This document shows positions 60,722 through 64,000 of a stretch of DNA of 64,000 nucleotides, piece by piece. Every line of letters begins with the position of its first letter. The first letter of the stretch is position 1. Below the pieces are notes generated by a model. It saw only the letters and a program-made list of their open reading frames with translations, searched no databases and was not told the DNA's origin. The DNA lies in the NCBI RefSeq assembly GCF_003284895.1, contig NZ_QMDV01000001.1, positions 895,080-959,079 of the forward strand. Reading direction: 5' to 3'. A program made the position numbers and the translations under genes. This DNA is from Pontibacter arcticus (GTDB lineage Bacteria; Bacteroidota; Bacteroidia; Cytophagales; Hymenobacteraceae).

Positions 60722-61408
60722 ATGTTCGAAGACCTGCTTGCTTTATTGTTCCCGGAAACTTGTTATGGCTGCGACAAAGCGCTGGGCAAAGGCGAAAAAT
60801 GTATCTGTACCGATTGTAGTATAAAGCTGCCTTACACCAATTTCCATCAAAACGACTTGCACGAACTTAACCCGCTGGAGCGCAGGTTCTGGGGGAAAGT
60901 GCCCGTAAAGTATGCGTTCTCTTATCTGCATTTTGAATCGAAGGGGCGTGTGCAGCGCTTGTTGCACCGGCTAAAGTATAAAGGTGCGCAGGATCTGGGA
61001 GAGCACATCGGCAAACAGTATGGCTACCAGTTAGCCGAACACAAGTATAATTTGCAGTTTGATCTGATCGTGCCGGTACCGCTACACAAAATTAAGTTAC
61101 GCAAACGCGGTTATAACCAATCCGATTGTTTCGCTACGGGCCTTGCCGAGGCTATGCAACTCCCCTGGAATGCTAAAGCGCTAGCCCGCACAACTTATAC
61201 CAGCACGCAAACTAGCAAAACCCGCTTCGACCGCTGGCAAAACGTGGAACAGGTGTTCATGGTAAACCTGCCGGATGAGGTAAAAGACAAGCGTGTACTT
61301 TTGGTGGATGATGTGCTAACGACCGGTGCTACACTAGAAGCTTGCGCTGTTGCTTTGCTGGATGCAGGTGCGGCAGAGGTAAGTATAGCTACGATTGCAG
61401 CGGCTTAA
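60722..61408 (+). CDS. ComF family phosphoribosyltransferase-like protein
   Basis: The 228-residue protein starts with a zinc-ribbon (CYGCDKALG and CICTDC) and continues with a phosphoribosyltransferase fold. The PRPP-loop is VLLVDDVLTTGATL, and KLRKRGYNQSD precedes it. ComF/GntX relatives take part in DNA uptake in naturally competent bacteria, probably in single-strand import or nucleotide scavenging. I choose the ATG at 60722; a longer frame starting at 60605 adds 39 residues unlike ComF. The presence of ComF is worth noting next to the over-represented AAGTATA heptamer, because uptake sequences are one explanation for such a motif. Confidence 0.9.
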   Translation: MFEDLLALLFPETCYGCDKALGKGEKCICTDCSIKLPYTNFHQNDLHELNPLERRFWGKVPVKYAFSYLHFESKGRVQRLLHRLKYKGAQDLGEHIGKQYGYQLAEHKYNLQFDLIVPVPLHKIKLRKRGYNQSDCFATGLAEAMQLPWNAKALARTTYTSTQTSKTRFDRWQNVEQVFMVNLPDEVKDKRVLLVDDVLTTGATLEACAVALLDAGAAEVSIATIAAA

Positions 61409-61450
61409 CCAGAATCTCATATGACTGGTTTAAAAGTATAAACCAATAAT

Positions 61451-61973
61451 CTAAGAAGTATAAACGGATTTAGTAATTCTCCAATAGATCATTTTCTTAT
61501 CTCTTGAGATTTCGTTTAAGCCAAGTTTTCTCAGGATTTTGGCAGACGCTATATTATCTATAAGGCATTTCGCTGTTACATCATGTACGCTTTCCTGAGC
61601 CATAGCCCAGTTTAGCAGACCCTTCGCTGCTTCAAAACCATAGCCCTTTCCTTGCTTCTTTTCGATTATCGCATACCCAATATCAATAGTATTTCCTGTA
61701 GGTTTGCCTTTAAAACCTGCATCTCCGATCACGTACATGCTTTCCCGTTGCACAACCATCCAAGATTCAAATCCTGTTGGCCTGCCTGCCTACTTCTAAA
61801 TTTAGTATGATTTTTGGCAAGGTTTCCAGTGCCTCTGTATCAGGCCAATCCTCAGAAAGATTCAGGTTAAAGCTTTTGAGGATATCCAAGTTTCCTTTTA
61901 AAAGTGAAGTAGCAAGCTCAAGTGTAAAAGGAATGAGAAGGAGCCTATCCGTGATAATATTATCTACAGCCAT
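61451..61973 (-). pseudogene. Frameshifted GNAT acetyltransferase
   Basis: Two adjacent frames form one GNAT (RimJ/RimL-like) protein. The first part (from 61973) has the N-terminal TDRLLLIPFTLELA, and the second part has YVIGDAGFKGKP, the acetyl-CoA motif KKQGKGYGFEAAKGLL and NIASAKILRKLGL. The switch is at a GCCT x3 tract (61780-61791). Removing one GCCT copy would restore 172 uninterrupted residues, reading VGRPTGFESWMVV across the joint. This is either a slipped-strand mutation, a phase-variable tract or an assembly artefact. The residue pattern elsewhere shows no decay. Confidence 0.75.
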
Positions 61974-62064
61974 TATTGGTTTGAAGTATTAAGGTTAAGC
62001 TTATACTTTGTGGTATTATCTATTTATAATGTAAGCCAAGTATAAATCACAATCAGCCTAAAAC

Positions 62065-62096
62065 AAAAAAGCCCGGAATCTCTTCCGGGCTTTTTT
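62065..62096 (-). terminator. Terminator of gldJ
   Basis: AAAAAAGCCCGGAA pairs with TTCCGGGCTTTTTT around a 4-nt loop. A TATACTT heptamer follows directly. Confidence 0.85.
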
Positions 62097-62115
62097 ATAC
62101 TTCAAAAAGTAATGT

Positions 62116-63357
62116 CTATTTGTTAGATCCGGCGTTGATCATAGCGCAACGGAAACCGATTGTAGCAGTAGAAGAATCCTGTGCCATGAAACGGCGTGTA
62201 CCAGGAGATAACCAGTAAGCTACATCTTTCCAGGAGCCACCTTTAAATACGCGAACTTCGTCGTTAATTAAAGAGTGGTAACCTTCGCTTGAGTCGTAGT
62301 TAGCAGAATCATCTAAGAAACCATCTCTACGGAAAGGGTTTAAGTCTTCCACATCTTCGTAAGAAAGCGGACGGTAAAGATCCTGTACCCATTCGTTTAC
62401 GTTACCAGCCATGTTATACAAACCAAAGTCGTTTGGAGGGTAGCTGTAGATATAATCCGTGATCATGGCACCATCGTTTAATGAACCGGCAATACCGGCA
62501 TAGTCACCACGGCCACGCTTGAAGTTAGCCATAAACTTACCCATTTCACGACCGTACGGGTTACGTACCTGGTGGCCATCCCAAGGGTAAAGTCTTCTGT
62601 TGTTCTGGTTTTCGTCGTCAGAATATTGTGTACCGATCATTGCCTGAGCAGCATACTCCCATTCTGCTTCTGTTGGGAGACGATAGTTTGGTAATACGTA
62701 ACCAGATTCGATCGTTGGCTTGCTTGCTTCAGCAGTAGGTTCGCTGCCACCTTTTCTGCGGCCAAATAAACCTCTTCTTCCACCGCCGTTTCCGTCTCCG
62801 GCTTCTAAAGCAAGGTTTTCGTTTACCTTAGCTGTACGCCAAACGCAGAAATCGTTTGCCTGTAACCAGCTTACACCCACCACCGGGAAAAAGCGGAAAC
62901 CAGGGTAACGCAGGTAATAAGAAATATATGGGTCGTTGAATGATAACTGGCGGGACCAAACAGTTGTATCCGGTAAAGCGGCTGTGTATACTTCCGGAAG
63001 AGAATCTTTCTTTAGGTAATGCAGGTACTCCAGCCAGGTAATATTCGATACTTCGGTTTCATCCATGTAGAAAGAAGCCACTGTAACGGTACGCTCAATA
63101 TTGTCACGGGTCATGGCAACATCTTCTTCCATAGAACCCAGCACTGTACGGCCACCTTCAATAAACACTAAACCCGGGCCTTGCGGAAACTCAGCGTAAT
63201 CATTTACCTGAAATGATCCTTCTTCTTCGTTGTAAGCTATGCCTGTAGCCGCACTTACATCGCCTGGGTTTGTGCTGGTTGGCTGGCCTCCCCTGTTACA
63301 GGAAGTCATCAGGAATCCGCCTACAACTGCAACCGATAAATACTTAATTAATCTCAT
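62116..63357 (-). CDS. gldJ: GldJ-type gliding/T9SS lipoprotein (SUMF1 fold)
   Basis: From the ATG at 63357 the protein has 413 residues. A lipobox (MTSC, Cys20) is followed by a formylglycine-generating-enzyme-like (SUMF1/EgtB) domain. Recognisable are FIEGGRTVLGS, SFYMDETEVSN, YYLRYPGFRFFPVVGVSWLQAND, YRLPTEAEWEYAA, NMAGNVNEWVQDLY and VRVFKGGSWKDVAYWLSPGTRRF. The PVVGVSW and DETEVSN arrangement resembles GldJ more than GldK. GldJ and GldK are outer-membrane-associated parts of the gliding/T9SS machinery. A Gly/Arg-rich insert (GDGNGGGRRGLFGRRKGG) interrupts the fold. It follows a PorP/SprF gene, but gldL, gldM and gldN are not next to it. Confidence 0.7.
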   Translation of the reverse strand: MRLIKYLSVAVVGGFLMTSCNRGGQPTSTNPGDVSAATGIAYNEEEGSFQVNDYAEFPQGPGLVFIEGGRTVLGSMEEDVAMTRDNIERTVTVASFYMDETEVSNITWLEYLHYLKKDSLPEVYTAALPDTTVWSRQLSFNDPYISYYLRYPGFRFFPVVGVSWLQANDFCVWRTAKVNENLALEAGDGNGGGRRGLFGRRKGGSEPTAEASKPTIESGYVLPNYRLPTEAEWEYAAQAMIGTQYSDDENQNNRRLYPWDGHQVRNPYGREMGKFMANFKRGRGDYAGIAGSLNDGAMITDYIYSYPPNDFGLYNMAGNVNEWVQDLYRPLSYEDVEDLNPFRRDGFLDDSANYDSSEGYHSLINDEVRVFKGGSWKDVAYWLSPGTRRFMAQDSSTATIGFRCAMINAGSNK

Positions 63358-63421
63358 AAAAGTAGCACCCAATTTTGATAAGGTTCTTGTAACGTAATTT
63401 AATGTGCAATTATAACTAAAA

Positions 63422-64000
63422 TTAGAACGCCGGACAAAAAATGTTCCGTTTAATTTTGTGTCCTAAGTTGTTTTCGAAAAATTTTGTCAGAGACAGTTGT
63501 TCAAAAACCAGTGAAATTTCTGTTGCGCCACCCACCTGCTTGCTAAACCCCTTTAAACCAACGTCGTGGCTAAAACCGATCCTGAACTGAGAAAGTTGCA
63601 CACCGGCCATTAAAGCAAGCGTTTGGTCCTGGTTAGCATCGCCGGTAACCGGAACGCCTTTATATATTATGCCTAACGAAACAGGTGTGTAATTAGTGCT
63701 AAATCCTACATCAAATCTGTTAAAATTTTGTTGGTGGTGGTACGTAAGTGTTGGCGTAAAGCTAACTTCAAACAATTTGCCCCGCCGCTCATAGGCTTTC
63801 GCGTAAAATTTATACCCCGCAATAGCCGTATAATGGATAGAGAGCCTTGATTCTTGTTCAAATCCAGTGGATGGCATATTAAGATGCGCGGCGCTTAAAC
63901 CTGCCCAGAAACGGTTGGTATAAAGAAGTGTACCAACTTTAAAAGTAAGGTAATTGCTTGGTGTAAAGTTATTTACTTCGGCTGATGTGAGTGAGTGTTG
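63422..64000 (-). CDS. PorP/SprF-type outer-membrane protein (partial at window edge)
   Basis: The frame is open to the end of the window, so only the C-terminal 192 residues are seen. Segments such as FWAGLSAAHLNMP, SIHYTAIAGYKF, NRFDVGFSTNYTPVSLGIIYKG, GVQLSQFRIGFSHDVGLKGFS and TEISLVFEQL are beta-barrel strands matching the PorP/SprF family. Members of this family pair with T9SS cargo adhesins or attach PorKN rings to the outer membrane. The gldJ-type gene follows 64 nt downstream and may share its transcript. Confidence 0.8.
   Translation of the reverse strand, partial: QHSLTSAEVNNFTPSNYLTFKVGTLLYTNRFWAGLSAAHLNMPSTGFEQESRLSIHYTAIAGYKFYAKAYERRGKLFEVSFTPTLTYHHQQNFNRFDVGFSTNYTPVSLGIIYKGVPVTGDANQDQTLALMAGVQLSQFRIGFSHDVGLKGFSKQVGGATEISLVFEQLSLTKFFENNLGHKIKRNIFCPAF

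Overview
The window looks like a chromosomal segment from a member of the Bacteroidota, most likely Cytophagales and probably near Pontibacter/Hymenobacteraceae. The phylum call rests on a GldJ-type SUMF1 lipoprotein next to a PorP/SprF protein (type IX secretion), TAnnTTTG promoter elements, DUF4175, DUF4385, head-GIN and MORN/TonB proteins, a degenerate DksA-like zinc finger and the DUF4175-HATPase-ybeY-mnmG-methyltransferase-Ig lipoprotein gene order. The family-level call is inference. Almost all of the DNA is core genome on the minus strand. I see no rRNA, tRNA, CRISPR array, prophage or complete insertion sequence.

Layout: 0-3.2 kb GH3-type enzyme, an unknown gene and lptB; 3.3-6.2 kb GH25 lysozyme, recJ and a 36-residue membrane protein; 6.2-12.4 kb an envelope-biogenesis block (TPR protein, PpiD-like foldase, CNNM/CBS protein, a 56-residue membrane protein, lptC); 12.5-19.8 kb outer-membrane protein, rRNA pseudouridine synthase with a giant repeat tail, scpB, DksA-like regulator, ribH, TPR membrane protein, pdhA; 19.9-25.9 kb a plus-strand run (recF, a frameshifted AlbA_2 gene, DUF721, thioesterase, M28 peptidase, B1 metallo-beta-lactamase) and a head-GIN protein; 25.9-26.8 kb a gene-free stretch with a candidate 6S-like RNA; 26.8-38.2 kb mixed envelope proteins, ABC exporter, rhomboid protease, polyprenyl synthase, RNase R, peptide ABC ATPase; 38.3-47.2 kb lspA, ileS, glyS, a PiT-like permease, DUF4385; 47.1-49.2 kb a CPA2 antiporter; 49.2-50.1 kb a gene-free AT-rich stretch crowded with DnaA-box-like 9-mers; 50.1-58.8 kb the mnmG cluster; 58.9-64 kb exonuclease III, AhpD-like protein, ComF, a frameshifted GNAT, GldJ and a partial PorP/SprF.

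Three signals stand out beyond the genes. (1) The heptamer AAGTATA/TATACTT occurs about 160 times by hand count on both strands, in coding and non-coding DNA, against roughly 8-13 expected. (2) A perfect 20-bp palindrome containing a consensus parS site overlaps the start of mnmG, about 5 kb from the DnaA-box-rich gap, so the window may carry the chromosome origin. (3) A strong promoter followed by a rod-like fold with a central bubble suggests a 6S-type RNA. Two genes are broken at simple sequence tracts (A7 and GCCTx3) in ways that a single slippage would repair.
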